A DNA stretch of 64,000 nucleotides from Eriocheir sinensis (GCF_024679095.1 NC_066520.1:8674509-8738508), one strand, 5' to 3'; shown: positions 1 to 14,000, counted from the first letter of the stretch. A program made the numbers and translations. Notes: generated by a model not told the origin, from the letters alone.

Positions 1-496
1 AGAGAGAGACGCCAAACACAGAACAGCTGGCAGGCATTATTTTCATTGTTTCCCCCATGCAATTACGGATTAATGAGTGTGCGTTGAAAGCGAATATCAT
101 GGATCGAGAACCGTGAAATGAAAAAAAAAAAACATCCACAGACACAGACACCCACACAGACACACAGTACAACAAGCAAACATACATACAGACAAACAAG
201 CAAACAGCATAAAAGTGTAAGTGTTTCCGTGTCTCTTATCTTTCCATCAAGTCACCGGAGAGAAAATATATATTCGTGGGTGTTATTTTTTCCCAGCAAC
301 GCATGTGTCTGACAGCGTCCCTGAGGCCAGTACATGACAGCCCGACACCCAAGTTCTGATCAGGGGGTAAATGCAACACATACCATTATATTTTTAGCCT
401 CTCATTCCTCATCCGTCTGTCTGTATGTGTGTCAATCAGGAAAGTCAATGTGTCTGGGTTTTTTTTTCTGTGTTTGTCAATTTGTCTTTGTTTGAA

Positions 497-769
<273 letters not shown>

Positions 770-1054
770 TCCTTCCTTTCCATTCCTGCTGCCCACACAC
801 CTTTCTTTCCTCTCTCACTGCAGCTTCTCTTATCCCTCGCACACTTCCCGTCGCTCTCGCCGCCCTCTCTTCCCTCTCCCGCCTCACCCAACCCTCCCCG
901 CCCCCGTCTCACTCTTACTCTCGCCGTGTTGGTCCATTTATCTGTCTGTCCGTCTGCCAGAGTGGTGAGCATGAGGAGGGGTAAAACTTCTGGACACAAT
1001 GCAAAGGTCACGGGAAGCTTGAGATGTGTGCTTTCAGGTGTGTGGGTGTGGATG

Positions 1055-1381
<327 letters not shown>

Positions 1382-1654
1382 GCGAAAGACGAATAGCTAC
1401 GTTGCAAACTCAGTTATCGTCCACACACACACCTTGCCTCCACCCTGCCATCTCCTCTCCGTCTCTCCACACACTTCTCCACACCTGGCCAGTCTTCCTG
1501 CTTACCTCTCTCACCTTCCATTCTCATTTCCTTTCCCTTTCGTTTCCTCCCTCTCTCATTTCCTCCCATTATTTATTTACCTCTTGCTTTGCTACTGCTT
1601 TCTTGAATTTTTCTTCTTTCTTTATTTTCTGTCTTCAATCTTCCCATTGTAATG

Positions 1655-2045
1655 TAAATTTTCGATTATCGTTTTATCTTATTTTACTTCTTGAGGAACA
1701 CTTTTTATTTAGTTAGGCTTCCTTTGCAAATAGCCCCAGTCTCCATTCCTCCCTAACCCCCCCCTAACATACACCGAAACCCGTTCTGTCTAGAGCAGCC
1801 CCCAAGTATGACCCTACTTTCGATTATCGTTTTTACTCTTTTTTCTTGAGCAACACTTTTTCATCACTTTTTGGGGGCTAGGCTTCTTTTGCTCCTGACT
1901 CCCTCCCATCCCTCCCCACCCCAACCCCTTCCCACACACAGCACCAAAATCCGTACGGTGCCCCACCCAGGATTGAACTCCCAACACTCGTATACAGGAA
2001 GCCTCGACCACAGACACCCGGGCCGCCGAGTTCTCCGAGTAGCGA
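1655..2045 (-). mobile_element. tRNA-like SINE candidate with a partial second copy of its body
   Basis: Read on the minus strand, 2,045 to 1,965 resembles a tRNA-derived head: an A-box-like stretch, then a B-box-like GAGTTCAATCC (1,970-1,980). A body follows, ending near 1,815 in a segment with GTGTTGCTCAAG and GATAATCGAAAG. The body without the head is repeated about 159 bp further on (1,655-1,800), giving two diverged tandem copies. The tRNA relationship is inferred from the boxes only. It could instead be a generic duplicated repeat. Confidence 0.45.
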
Positions 2046-2173
2046 ATGTGCATGTCGGGCGACCTTCCCGACACCCCGACCTCGTCTCCTTCCTTTAAGC
2101 GAGGCCAGTGGACAGAAATGGTTAAAGTTAGCTTAATTGGTTCTCGACTTTGGCAGCGTGGCTTTGGGAGGAC

Positions 2174-2177
<4 letters not shown>

Positions 2178-2243
<66 letters not shown>

Positions 2244-2480
2244 AAGGAAGAGAGAGAGAAGAGAGAGAGGAAGAGAGAGAGGAAGGGAGAGAGGGAGGAA
2301 GGAAGGAAGGAAGGAGTGGAGGAGTGAGGGATAACCTGAACAGAAGGGGGAGGAGGGAGTGGTTTGAGTGGAATGGGAGGAGTTTGTGGAAGGAAAATGA
2401 TCGCGGAGAGAAAAGACTAAAGAAGGAGAAGGATAAGGAGGAGGAGGAGGAGGAGGAAGAGGAAGAAAGGAAGAAAGCAA
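2178..2480. repeat. GA-rich purine tract
   Basis: GA dinucleotide runs broken by GAAG, GGAA and GGAGGA units. It is nearly pure purine on the plus strand. No gene. Confidence 0.9.
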
Positions 2481-2799
2481 TGTAAAAAGAGGAAATAAAG
2501 GAAGCGTGGAAATGGAAACGACAGCTATAGCAAAAAAAAAAAAAAATAGAGAAATTGTAGGAGTTAGAAAGAAACAATACAATAACAGTAAAGGAGAGGG
2601 AAAGAAACACCCGAAGGAAAAGAAGGAGAAAGAGATGAAGGAGAAAGGAAGCGGAAAAAGAAGGAAGCCCGTAATGAAAGATGAAGAAATGGAGGAAATG
2701 GAAAAGTCTACAAACGAAAAGAGAAAAATTGAAGATATTATGCGAATGAAAAAAGTAAATAAAAATAGGAAAATAAAAAAAAAAGGTAGATGTGGAGGA

Positions 2800-3535
2800 T
2801 GCAAGGGTGGACTAAAATAAAAGTTAAATGTGGAGGATGCAAGAGTGGAAGAAAAAAAAAGTTAAATATGGAGGATGCAAGAGTGGAAGAAAAAAAATGT
2901 TAAATATGGAGGATGCAAGAGTGGAAGAAAAAAAATGTTAAATATGGAGGATGCAAGAGTGGAAGAAAAAAAAAGTTAAATATGGAGGATGCAAGAGTGG
3001 AAGAAAAAAAATGTTAAATATGGAGGATGCAAGAGTGGAAGAAAAAAAAGTTAAACATGGAGGATGCAAGAGTGGAAGAAAAAAAGTTAAATATGGAGGA
3101 TGCAAGAGTGGAAGAAAAAAAAAGTTAAATATGGAGGATGCAAGGGTGGAAGAAAAAAAAATAGTTAAATGTGGAGGATGCAAGAGTGGAAGAAAAAAAG
3201 TTAAATATGGAGGATGCAAGAGTGGAAGAAAAAAAGTTAAATATGGAGGATGCAAGAGTGGAAGAAAAAAAGTTAAATATGGAGGATGCAAGAGTGGAAG
3301 AAAAAAAGTTAAATATGGAGGATGCAAGAGTGGAAGAAAAAAAGTTAAATATGGAGGATGCAAGAGTGGAAGAAAAAAAAGTTAAATATGGAGGATGCAA
3401 GGGTGGAAGAAAAAAAAATATGGAGGATGCAAGAGTGGAATAAAAAAAAGCTAAATATGGAGGATGCAAGAGTGGAAGAGAAAAGTTAAACATGGAGGAT
3501 GCAAGAGTGGAAGAAGAGAAAAGGTTAAGGAGATG
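2800..3535. repeat. ~36-bp minisatellite, about 20 copies
   Basis: Each unit carries TATGGAGGATGCAAGAGTGG followed by AAGA and an A-run of variable length, then GTTAA. Most units differ only in the A-run (6 to 9 A) and a few substitutions. The variable A-run shifts frame between units, so no repeat protein is maintained. The last units, near 3,470-3,530, degenerate into purine-rich sequence. Confidence 0.95.
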
Positions 3536-3539
3536 CGAT

Positions 3540-4677
3540 GCGAACACAGAAACAAAAGGTCAGAACATACGAGGAAAAAACGGAATTGATATGTTAATAA
3601 TAAATGAGACACGAGAAAAAAAGGAATTGAGATGTAAATAATAAAGAGACTGACTGTAAAAAGAAACTGCGGAGAGATAACATGAGAAAGGGAACGTGAA
3701 AGAGGAGACGAGGAAGAGGAGGAGGATCGGAGGCAAAGAGGAGTTGAAGATGAAAAAGGAACAAGAAAACGAGGATAAAACAAAAAGAAAATCGACAAAG
3801 AAAGAGAAAATGAAGTGGAGAGAAAAAATAATGTGAAAAAAACCAATATTGATAAGATGAAAGAAAAAAAGACTAAGAGAAGTAATGATGATAAGGAAAA
3901 AAAATATGCGAAGAAATTAATGCACAAAGGAAGAGAAACCAAGAAAAAAAAAACATATGAATAAAACATAAAAATCAACAAAGAAAGAAAAAAACATGGA
4001 GAGCAGAAATGAGGGAAAAAAACAACATTAATAAGGAAAAAGATAAGAAAAAAACACGAAAATAATTGATGATGAGAAAAAAAAGCATGAAAAAGAAAAA
4101 TAATGCAAAAAGACACGGAACAAAAAAAAGAAAAGCGTAAAAGAGAGAAATAACAAAGAGAAAACAAATAAAGGTCATGAGAGGAAATGAAAATAACAAC
4201 AACAATACGAAATAAAAGATGAATATGAGACTGAGAGAAAAGCATGAGTGTAAAAACATGAGAAAAGAAAAGGTAAGTGAATCAGAGAGGAAGCAGCAAA
4301 AAAATAAATAAATAAATAAACAAATACTAAAAAATGAAACTAAAACTGAGAAAGGAAAGGAAATGCGGCAGACAAAGAGGAATACAAAGGAAAAAAAGAA
4401 TAATGAAAGGGGAGGAAATAAAGAAAAGAAAAAAAGAGAAAAAAAAGCAAGTGAGGGTTTTGAGAGTAAGTGAAAATAAAAACAACACAAGAAAAAAAGA
4501 AAACAGATGAATGGGAGACTGAGGGAGAGAAGAAACCGAGCGGAAGAGAAGAGAGGAGGAAGAAGAAGAGGAAGGTGGAAATGGCGAAAAATGTCACGGC
4601 AAGAGAAACGAGAAGACAGCTTGTGGGAAGGAAGACAATGGGAGGAAGACAAGGCGAAGAAAAAAAACAATACTGTC

Positions 4678-4680
<3 letters not shown>
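3540..4680. other. A-rich polypurine stretch, no gene
   Basis: More than 1 kb is strongly purine-biased on the plus strand (short AAAGAAAA, GAGGAAG and ATAAATAAAT words) without a regular period. The minus-strand open frames through it are Phe/Ser/Leu low complexity with no domain. Confidence 0.8.

Positions 4681-4724
<44 letters not shown>
4680..4724. repeat. (GA)n microsatellite
   Basis: About 22 uninterrupted GA units between A-rich purine sequence and a short unique stretch. Confidence 0.96.
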
Positions 4725-4727
<3 letters not shown>

Positions 4728-4859
4728 CACATGAGGATATTAATGGAGTTCTTGTGTGTGGTTCAGGGAATGAGACTGAGAGCGCAACAAAGAGGCGGCG
4801 AGAAAACACGACAGAAAGAAAGACAGACAGACAGACACAGCCATTGCCATCCATCTTCA

Positions 4860-5488
4860 AATGTCATGCTTCACTCCTTCTTTTCCCTCAATTTCTCGCT
4901 TCCTCTTCCCCTTTTCCCTCCGGTTTTCCTCTTTCTTCCTTTCCTCCCTCCAATATTTCCTTTCTTTATTTCTTCCATCATCTACTTTACCTTCCCTATC
5001 TCCGTCTTTTCTTATTTCATCCCTCTATCTTTTCTATTCCTCCTGATTCCCCTCTTTCCCCACTATCTTCTTTACTATCCTCTTTATCTCCCATTACACT
5101 CCCTTTCCCTCCCCTTCCTTTTCTACGCCATCTTCCGTTCTTCCTTTTCCCATTTACCTTATCTACCTTTCCCCGTCCCTTCATTCATACCATCCCCAAT
5201 TACTTACTTTCTCCTCTTCCGCATCCCTTGTCAACCCTCCCTCCATCCCTCAAAGCTCTTCCCTTTAACTCCACGACCCCTTTCCTTCCACGTCTCCCTC
5301 CCTCCCTCCATCTCAGACCTTCCACCTTCCTCCATTCACAAAGTCCATCATGGGTCTGGAAGTGGACAGCCGATGGTGGTGGTCTGTTTCTGCCTGTTTC
5401 GCTGTTCCATTCACTCAAACTCTCCTTCGAATTCCTGTGTAGTGAGTGCTCGCCCTCCCTCTCTCCCCCTCTCCCTCTTTCTCTTTCT

Positions 5489-5525
<37 letters not shown>

Positions 5526-5535
5526 TCTCTCTCTC
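4860..5535. other. pyrimidine-rich stretch ending in (CT)n
   Basis: The plus strand is dominated by TTCC, CTCC and TCTT words with no stable period, ending in a CT tract (about 5,490-5,535). Long plus-strand frames read Ser/Phe/Pro/Leu low complexity. I see no exon. Confidence 0.8.
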
Positions 5536-5664
5536 CATTAAGCACTAGTGACAAGTCGGCAAGCCATCAAGCGTCAGTTAACTAGGCTTGAAATTTCGCC
5601 TGGACTTTATCATTTACTCAGTGGCGCCGGGTGCGAGCTGGAGCGGGGGAGATTAACAGCTGCA

Positions 5665-6110
5665 GCCTCCCTTCAACTCTCATCCTTACCCCTTCCTCCT
5701 CCCTCTGTTCCCTCTGCCCTATCCTGTCCTCTCCTCCCTTGCTTAATCAACAGGAGCGCCCTTTTCCTTCCGAGTCTCCTTTCAACTCTCATCCTTACCC
5801 CTTCCTCTTCCCCCTGTTCTCTCTGCCACATCCTGTCCTCTCCTCCCTTACTTAATCAACAGGAGCGCCCCTTTCCCCTTTCCTTTCCCTTCCGAGTCTC
5901 CCTTCAACTCTCATCTTTACCCCTTCCTCTTCCCTCTGTTCTCTCTGCCGCATCCTGTCCTCTCCTCCCTTACTTAATCAACAGGAGCGCCCCTTTCCCC
6001 TTTCCTTTCCCTTCCGAGTCTCCCTTCAACTCTCTTCCTTATCCCATCCTCTTCCCTTTCTTCCATCCATCCCTCCTCTATTCTTTCATTTCATCAATAG
6101 GAGTTCCCCT
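5665..6110. repeat. ~118-bp pyrimidine-rich minisatellite, about 4 copies
   Basis: The motif TTCAACTCTCATCCTTACCC recurs at about 5,672, 5,781 and 5,903, and in diverged form at 6,025 (spacings 109, 122, 122). Each unit also carries TTAATCAACAGGAGCGCCC and TTCCGAGTCTCC. The period change comes from an inserted CCTTTCC block in units 2-4. Sequence to ~6,360 continues as decayed pyrimidine-rich units. Confidence 0.9.
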
Positions 6111-6419
6111 TTTTTTTCCTCCTTTCCGTTCTCTTCCTCCCCCTTTTCCTTTCCCTTTAGTTCCTTTCCTTTCCTTCCTTACTCTTCGCTCTCTTCCCTC
6201 CATCCTATTTCTCTTCCTCAGTCACCAGAAGTTCCCCTTTCCTTTCATTTCCACTTTCCTTTCCCCTCTTTCGTTCCCTTCCGTTCTCTTCCTTCCCTCT
6301 TCCGTTCCTCTGCAGTCCGTTCCCTTGCCGTCCCTTCCCTTTCCTTCCTCCGCCAGCCTCCAGACTAATGGCACAGAGGCGAGTGATGTGTCTGTGAAGG
6401 TGGCAGCAGAGGCATGATT

Positions 6420-6784
6420 TGTTACTACGGGAAAGAACTAAAAGACTTGTTTGTAGATTACCTTCTCTCGCTTACTGTGCGTGTTTGGCAGGGCGAGGGA
6501 GGGACGAAAGCTTTGACTTGTAGCCTTTATATTATATGAGGATGAACTACAGTGTGTTAGGAAAAGGGGGACACTGAGGAAAAAGCTTAGGATATTTTCA
6601 ATGTGTTAGCCTGGCTGTAGCACGTGTTTGAAAGGGGAGAGGGAAGAGGAAGTATGAGGAGTATGTCCATTTTTTTTACCTTAGAATTCCACGAGCGAGT
6701 AATCATTGTGTAACGAATGGGCAATATACAAACACGCATACAAAGATACATTACACATACACACGAGCACACACATGACAAATT

Positions 6785-6815
<31 letters not shown>

Positions 6816-6894
6816 GTAACGCATCCAATCAGCATCACGAGGCTCCTGACTGGTGACCGCGAGCGTAAAACGGGCCACTAAAGGGTAATGTGTG

Positions 6895-6945
<51 letters not shown>
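6420..6945. other. unique sequence with short CA and GT arrays
   Basis: 6,420-6,780 has no gene I can support. A CA tract (6,786-6,815) and a GT tract (6,889-6,945) follow, separated by ~70 bp of unique sequence. Confidence 0.75.
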
Positions 6946-6948
<3 letters not shown>

Positions 6949-6959
6949 TAAGATTGAGG

Positions 6960-7620
6960 GGTAAGGGGGAGGCCGGACGAGAAAGGGAAGTGAAGGTAAT
7001 GGAGATAAAGAGTAAATAAGACAAAGGACACTAAATGAGAATGAAAAGGAAGGAAAACGAGAAATACTTAAAGAAAACAAGAGTAGAAAAGAAGAGTAAA
7101 GGAAAGGGATAGGAATAGAAGAGGAAAATAATAGGAAGATGGAAAAAGTAAACCAGTATAGGACGAAGAGAAAGAAGGGGGAGACAAATTGAAGGAGAGA
7201 AAATAACCAGAAAACGAGGAGAGAGGAAGGGGAGAAAAAATGAAAACAGAGGAAAACAAAGAGAAGAAAAGTTAATTCATATCGGAAGGGAAAGAAATAT
7301 GCGAGAAAAAAGTAATAGCAAGAGGGAAAGAGAGATATATTGAGGTAGAAGAGGAAAAAGCAACTGCGAAAGGGAATTGAATAGAAAAAAATATATAAAA
7401 ACCTGGAGGAAAAGGAAAAAAAAGTGGCTGAGAGAGGAAGTAGCAAAAGGTGATAAAAAAAGATAAAAGTCAGAAAATAAAACTCAGGAAGGAAAGGGAG
7501 ATACGAAAGACAAAGGAAAAAGAAGGAAAAAAAGTGAACGGCTGGGAAAAAAAAAGAGTTAATGAAAGGAAAGGAAAGAAAGAGAAGGAAAAAACGACAG
7601 TCTTCCTCTCCGTTGACTCA
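6960..7620. other. purine-rich stretch, no gene
   Basis: Strand-asymmetric A/G-rich sequence (AAGGAAA, GAGAAAA) without a clear period. Frames through it are Lys/Arg/Glu or, on the minus strand, Phe/Ser low complexity. Confidence 0.75.
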
Positions 7621-7836
7621 ATATATCTGCTTATTATTTAGGGAATTCTAACCTGAATCAGACAACTTTCTCAGCATCCCTTCTCCATTACCCTATCTGT
7701 CTGTATGTCTGTCTATCTGTTTGTCTGTCCGTTTGATTGGTTAAGTGTCTGTCTGTATCTGTCTGTGTCTTTGTCTTTGTTTGTTTTAATGATTGTCTTT
7801 GTGTATGTCTGTTTGCATGTGCCTCTGTATCTGTTT

Positions 7837-8068
<232 letters not shown>

Positions 8069-8254
8069 CAAAAACACGTAACCTTAATTTGGATAACTTT
8101 TAAAGAAGAGAGAAATGGAGAGAAATGAGATCTTTTTCTTTACGTTTTTTCATTTTCTTCCCTTTTTTTAGTTTCGTTTCTTTTTCCTTTATGGGGTCAG
8201 AGGTCAAAAGTGAGGGAGCCTGTCTGTCAATATGTCTGTCTCTGTCCGTGTGCA

Positions 8255-8256
<2 letters not shown>

Positions 8257-8328
<72 letters not shown>
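8257..8328. repeat. (CT)n microsatellite
   Basis: About 36 CT units, followed by a GC-richer unique stretch (8,330-8,500). Confidence 0.97.
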
Positions 8329-8329
<1 letters not shown>

Positions 8330-8331
<2 letters not shown>

Positions 8332-9470
8332 GTCGGGTCGCTCCAAGCCTCTGTTTATTGCATGGCGCCGCGGGTCGGGTCGGCTTGTTGCAACAGGTGG
8401 CGGGCTTCGCTGTTCCGTCCCTCAGCAAAAAACGGGAACGGGTCACGCAGCTCACTCACGCTTCCTCGCTTTTGACCGCTGACCCCACAAAGGAAAAAGA
8501 AACCAAAAAGGAAAAAAGAAACTAAAGAAGTAAAAAAAAAGATCACATTCCTCTCCGTTTGTGTGTGTGCGTGTGTGTGTGTGTGTGTCGGGCAATGCTT
8601 CGGTTTGTGTGTTATCCTCTTCCTTGTCAGGCCGCGCTCCAAGCCTCACTGCGCCGCCACAATGGACTTAAGCAAGCGATATCGAGCCCCAAATACGCCA
8701 ACGCCGTGAGATAATAACAAGAACGAGACTCAACGCAATGCAAAATAAAGAAGGAAAGCACAAGCTGGGAAAATACCCTTATTATGCTATGGGGGACTGC
8801 ACAAAACGGCAGAATATACTTATCTATACAAACAACTGGCAAGGGATGTTTTAGCACAACAAATGCATACACCGTAAGATAATATGAAGTTAATCGTAAG
8901 GTCGGCATACCAAAGAAAATAGAAACAAGCAGAACACGTTTATAATACTCACAAAAAGAATGCAAGCGACGTGTAAGCTCAGGAAACGCACGTTGAGTGA
9001 CATGGCAAGAAGGAGATTTGAGGGAAACAGCAACGTTGAGATATGAAAAGCACAAAACGAGGGAAACAAGTTAATATGCATTTATACGGAAAATAATGAA
9101 TTACAGAAAACCCAATTACGTTTACAAAATAAAGTCAAAACCCTTAGGCTCAACGAGTTCAAACGGCGCGAAATAGCATGATGGAGCTTACCAAAGACGA
9201 CAGCAACAAGCTCAGGGAGTTCAGAAACCGTGAAAATCAGCAAGCGGCTTACACTCGATGCGACATATCGAGAATAGCACCAACGCACACCAGACTAATA
9301 GAAGTAAGGGACATGAACAGGGCTGCATCAATCACTTACCGGCAGCATAAAAGGAAAATAAGAGGGACAAAGAGAATGGACTTTAAAACTAGAACATTCA
9401 GCTCATTCTATTCATTCATAATTGTTTTTCATTTTAAAGGGTGGTGTTTTTAAGGGTGGACTGCACATAC
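8330..9470. other. unique sequence, no recognised gene
   Basis: 8,330-8,500 is GC-richer than its surroundings, 8,560-8,590 carries a short GT run, and 8,650-9,400 is ordinary mixed sequence. No frame shows a recognisable domain, and I see no convincing paired splice sites. Confidence 0.6.
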
Positions 9471-9478
9471 AGACACAG

Positions 9479-9479
9479 T

Positions 9480-9536
<57 letters not shown>

Positions 9537-9549
9537 AAACACACACAGA

Positions 9550-9606
<57 letters not shown>

Positions 9607-9652
9607 ACAAACACACACAGACACAGTGACACACACACACACACACACACAC
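9479..9652. repeat. interrupted (CA)n microsatellite
   Basis: CA runs broken by CACAGACACAAACACACA-type interruptions that are themselves repeated, suggesting duplication of an interrupted block. It runs straight into the SINE head at 9,656. Confidence 0.95.
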
Positions 9653-9655
9653 ACC

Positions 9656-9883
9656 GCTCCGATGGCTCAATCGGTAGAGCGCTGCGCTGCGAGGCTTAAC
9701 GGCCAAACAGGCGGCGGCTCGAGCCCCGCTCAGGCCGGATTTTTTCGGTTGACTAGGAGTGTTTACTGTCCCCCCTTGAGCAAGGGGGATGGGGTGTGTG
9801 GTGTGTGAGGTCCTGACTTGCTCTCGTCGGGGGGGTACCTGCTGGCGAAAGCGAGTCCAACTCGTGATCAGGCCGTGGTGAAT

Positions 9884-9887
<4 letters not shown>
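9656..9887 (+). mobile_element. tRNA-derived SINE (family 1)
   Basis: The 5' ~80 bp resembles a tRNA gene with internal RNA polymerase III promoter boxes: A box TGGCTCAATCGG (9,663-9,674) and B box GGCTCGAGCCC (9,716-9,726). A ~150-bp body follows, with a small GC-rich hairpin (CCCCCTTGAGCAAGGGGG) near 9,770-9,790. It ends at AATTATA, directly followed by a CA array. It lies between two CA arrays. SINEs of this plan are moved by LINE enzymes. The boxes are seen directly; membership of a decapod SINE family is from memory. Confidence 0.75.
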
Positions 9888-9930
<43 letters not shown>

Positions 9931-9940
9931 GCGCGCGGGC
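9888..9940. repeat. (CA)n / (CG)n tract at the SINE 3' end
   Basis: About 20 CA units pass into GCGCGCGGGCGCGC, forming a compound array exactly at the SINE 3' terminus. Confidence 0.93.
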
Positions 9941-10034
9941 GCGCGCGCGGGGAGCCTTATGCGTCCACACACAAAAATACAGATCCAGCATTCCATCATT
10001 TGCATATAAACTTTCAAAACAATAGTACACACAC

Positions 10035-10350
10035 GGCGGTGGCTGAATGGTCAGAGCGCAGCGCAGCATCCAAGAAAAGAGACAGGTTTGCGTTCCGCCG
10101 TCGCGACAAACAAGATGGCGATTTCGAGTTATCGTCGCTTAAGACTAACCAACAAATGTTCTTCCTGAAGACCCACTATACCCTCAGCTCAGATTCTCTC
10201 TAAAAAGAACCAAAGGTGAGCTCCTGGGGGGGCATGAGCAATCAAGATGGCGCCACTATAAACACTTTCCTGCGCTATAACGGGCTGGGACAAACTACCA
10301 GGCTATACCAGGAAAGCCTACCGGAGCCAAAGACAGAACGAAAAAACAAA
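10035..10350 (+). mobile_element. tRNA-like SINE candidate (family 2)
   Basis: The head GGCGGTGGCTGAATGGTCAG contains an A-box-like TGGCTGAATGG (10,040-10,050), and GGTTTGCGTTCC (10,085-10,096) fits a B box. The body carries AAGATGGCG twice (about 10,110 and 10,245). The 3' limit is uncertain; an A-rich CGAAAAAACAAA near 10,340-10,350 could be the tail. Two different tRNA-like heads lie within 400 bp in the same orientation. An unrelated repeat with chance boxes is possible. Confidence 0.5.
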
Positions 10351-10638
10351 TACTACTGTCTCATTATGACCACGAAGTCTCTTCCCCTCGGCCTTCCTCA
10401 CTTCGCTCCTTCATTCCTTCCTTCCCTCCACCGTCACACATGATCAGTCCCTCGTCCTGCCTCGATAGTTCCGTCTCTTCACTCAAAAAGACGATCTCAC
10501 CAAACTGACTGTCACTGCACTACACAATAACCGAAGGCATTTAGCTATAACACATAATGACACATAATGACCCTGTGTTCCCGAAATGTGTCACGTTCTA
10601 AAGAGCTAATGCGTCTATTAACATGATGGGCTGCTATT

Positions 10639-11700
<1,062 letters not shown>

Positions 11701-11707
11701 TGCCCTC

Positions 11708-14000
11708 CTCCTCCTCCTCCTCCTCCTCCTCCTCCTCCTCCTTCCTACTCCTACTCACTCTACGTTTCCTCTTCCTCTTCCTCCTCTTTCTACGGGTTCT
11801 CCTCCTCCTCCTCCTCCTCCTCCTACACCTCCTCCTCTTCCTACTCCTACTCACTCTACGTTTCCTCCTCCTCTTCCTCCTCTTTCTACGGGTTCTCCTC
11901 CTCCTCCTCCTCCTCCTCCTCCTCCTCCTCCTCCTCCTCCACCTCCTCTGCCTACTCCTCCTCACTCTACGTTTCCTCCTCCTCTTCCTCCTGTTTCTAC
12001 GGGTTCTCCTCCTCCTCTTCCTCCTCTTTCTACGGGTTCTCCTCCTCCTCCTCCTCCTCCTCCTCCTACACCTCCTCCTCTTTCTACGGTTTCTCCTTCT
12101 CCTCCTCCTCCTCCTCCTCCTACACCTCCTCCTCTTTCTACGGTTTCTCCTCCTCCTCCTCCTACACCTCCTCCTCTTTCTACGGTTTCTCCTCCTCCTC
12201 CTCCTCCTCCTCTTTCTACGGTTTCTCCTTCTCCTCCTCCTCCTCCTCCTACACCTCCTCCTCTTTCTACGGTTTCTCCTCCTCCTCCTCCTCCTCTTTC
12301 TACTTCTTCTCCTACTCCTCCTCCTCCTCCTCCTACTCCTCCTCCTCTTTCTACGGGTTCTCCTCCTCCTCCTCCTCCTCCTCTTTCTACGGTTTCTCCT
12401 CCTCCTACACCTCCTCCTCTTTCTACGGTTTCTCCTCCTCCTCCTCCTACACCTCCTCCTCTTTCTACGGTTTCTCCTCCTCCTCCTCCTCCTCCTCCTC
12501 CTCTTTCTACAATTTCTCCTTCTCCTCCTCCTACACCTCCTCCTCTTTCTACGGTTTCTCCTCCTCCTCCTCCTACACCTCCTCCTCTTTCTACGGTTTC
12601 TCCTCCTCCTCCTCCTCCTCTTTCTAGTTTCTCCTTCTCCTCCTCCTACACCTCCTCCTCTTTCTACAGTTTCTCCTCCTCCTCCCCTACTCCTGCTCCT
12701 CCTTCTACGTTTTCTCCTCCTCCTCCTCCTCCTCCTCCTCCTCCTCCTCTTTCTACAATTTCTCCTTCTCCTCCTCCTACACCTCCTCCTCTTTCTACGG
12801 TTTCTCCTCCTCCTCCTCCTCCTCCTCCTCTTTCTCCTCCTCCCACACCTCCTCCTCTTTCTACAGTTTCTCCTTCTCCTCCTCCTACACCTCCTCCTCT
12901 TTCTACAGTTTCTCCTTCTCCTCCTCCTCCTCCTCCTCCCTCCTCTTTCTACGGTTTCTCCTCCTCCTCCTCCTACACCTCCTCCTCTTTCTACGGTTTC
13001 TCCTCCTCCTCCTCCTCCTCCTCTTTCTACGGTTTCTCCTCCTCCTCCTCCTCCTCCTCTTTCTACGGTTTCTCCTTCTCCTCCTCCTCCTCCTCCTACA
13101 CCTCCTCCTCCTCCTACACCTCCTCCTCTTTCTACGGTTTCTCCTCCTCCTCCTCCTCCTTCTACACCTCCTCCTCTTTCTACGGTTTCTCCTTCTCCTC
13201 CTCCTCCTCCTCCTACACCTCCTCCTCCTCCTACACCTCCTCCTCTTTCTACAATTTCTCCTCCTCCTCCTCCTACACCTCCTCCTCTTTCTACGGTTTC
13301 TCCTTCTCCTCCTCCTACACCTCCTCCTCTTTCTACGGTTTCTCCTTCTCCTCCTCCTCCTCCTCCTACACCTCCTCCTCTTTCTACGGTTTCTCCTCCT
13401 CCTCCTCCTACACCTCCTCCTCTTTCTACGGTTTCTCCTCCTCCTCCTCCTCCTACACCTCCTCCTCTTTCTACGGTTTCTCCTCCTCCTCCTCCTCCTC
13501 CTCTTTCTACGGTTTCTCCTTCTCCTCCTCCTCCTCCTCCTCCTCCTCCTCCTCCTCCTCTTTCTACGGTTTCTCCTTCTCCTCCTCCTCCTCCTCCTAC
13601 ACCTCCTCCTTTTTCTACGGTTTCTCCTCCTCCTCCTCCTCCTACACCTCCTCCTCTTTCTACGGGTTCTCCTTCTCCTCCTCCTCCTCCTCCTACACCT
13701 CCTCCTCTTTCTACGGTTTCTCCTCCTCCTCCTCCTCCTCCTCTTTCTACGGTTTCTCCTTCTCCTCCTCCTCCTCCTCCTACACCTCCTCCTCTTTCTA
13801 CGGTTTCTCCTTCTCCTCCTCCTACACCTCCTCCTCTTTCTACGGTTTCTCCTCCTCCTCCTCCTCCTCCTCCTCCTCCTCCTCCTCCTCCTCCTACACC
13901 TCCTCCTCTTCCTACTCCTACTCACTCTACGTTTCCTCCTCCTTTTCCTCCTCTTTCTACGGTTTCTCCTCCTCCTCCTTCCTCTACGATTCCTCCATCC
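11708..14000. repeat. 2.3-kb TCC-rich complex minisatellite
   Basis: (TCC)n runs of variable length alternate with CTCTTTCTACGGTTTCTCC and TACACCTCCTCC blocks. The left and right edges share a rarer variant (CCTACTCCTACTCACTCTACG, at about 11,745, 11,840 and 13,912). All core words are multiples of three, which is why one plus-strand frame stays open for 808 codons. That frame reads only Leu/Ser/Pro/Thr/Val repeats, so I do not call it a gene. Confidence 0.95.

Noticed and set aside
2800..3535. regularly repeated units resembling a CRISPR array
   Set aside because: Units are contiguous near-identical tandem copies without unique spacers, in a eukaryotic context. An ordinary minisatellite.
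9656..9740. functional tRNA gene
   Set aside because: The boxes fit, but the acceptor stem and anticodon arm do not form a clean cloverleaf by eye, and a SINE-like body follows directly.
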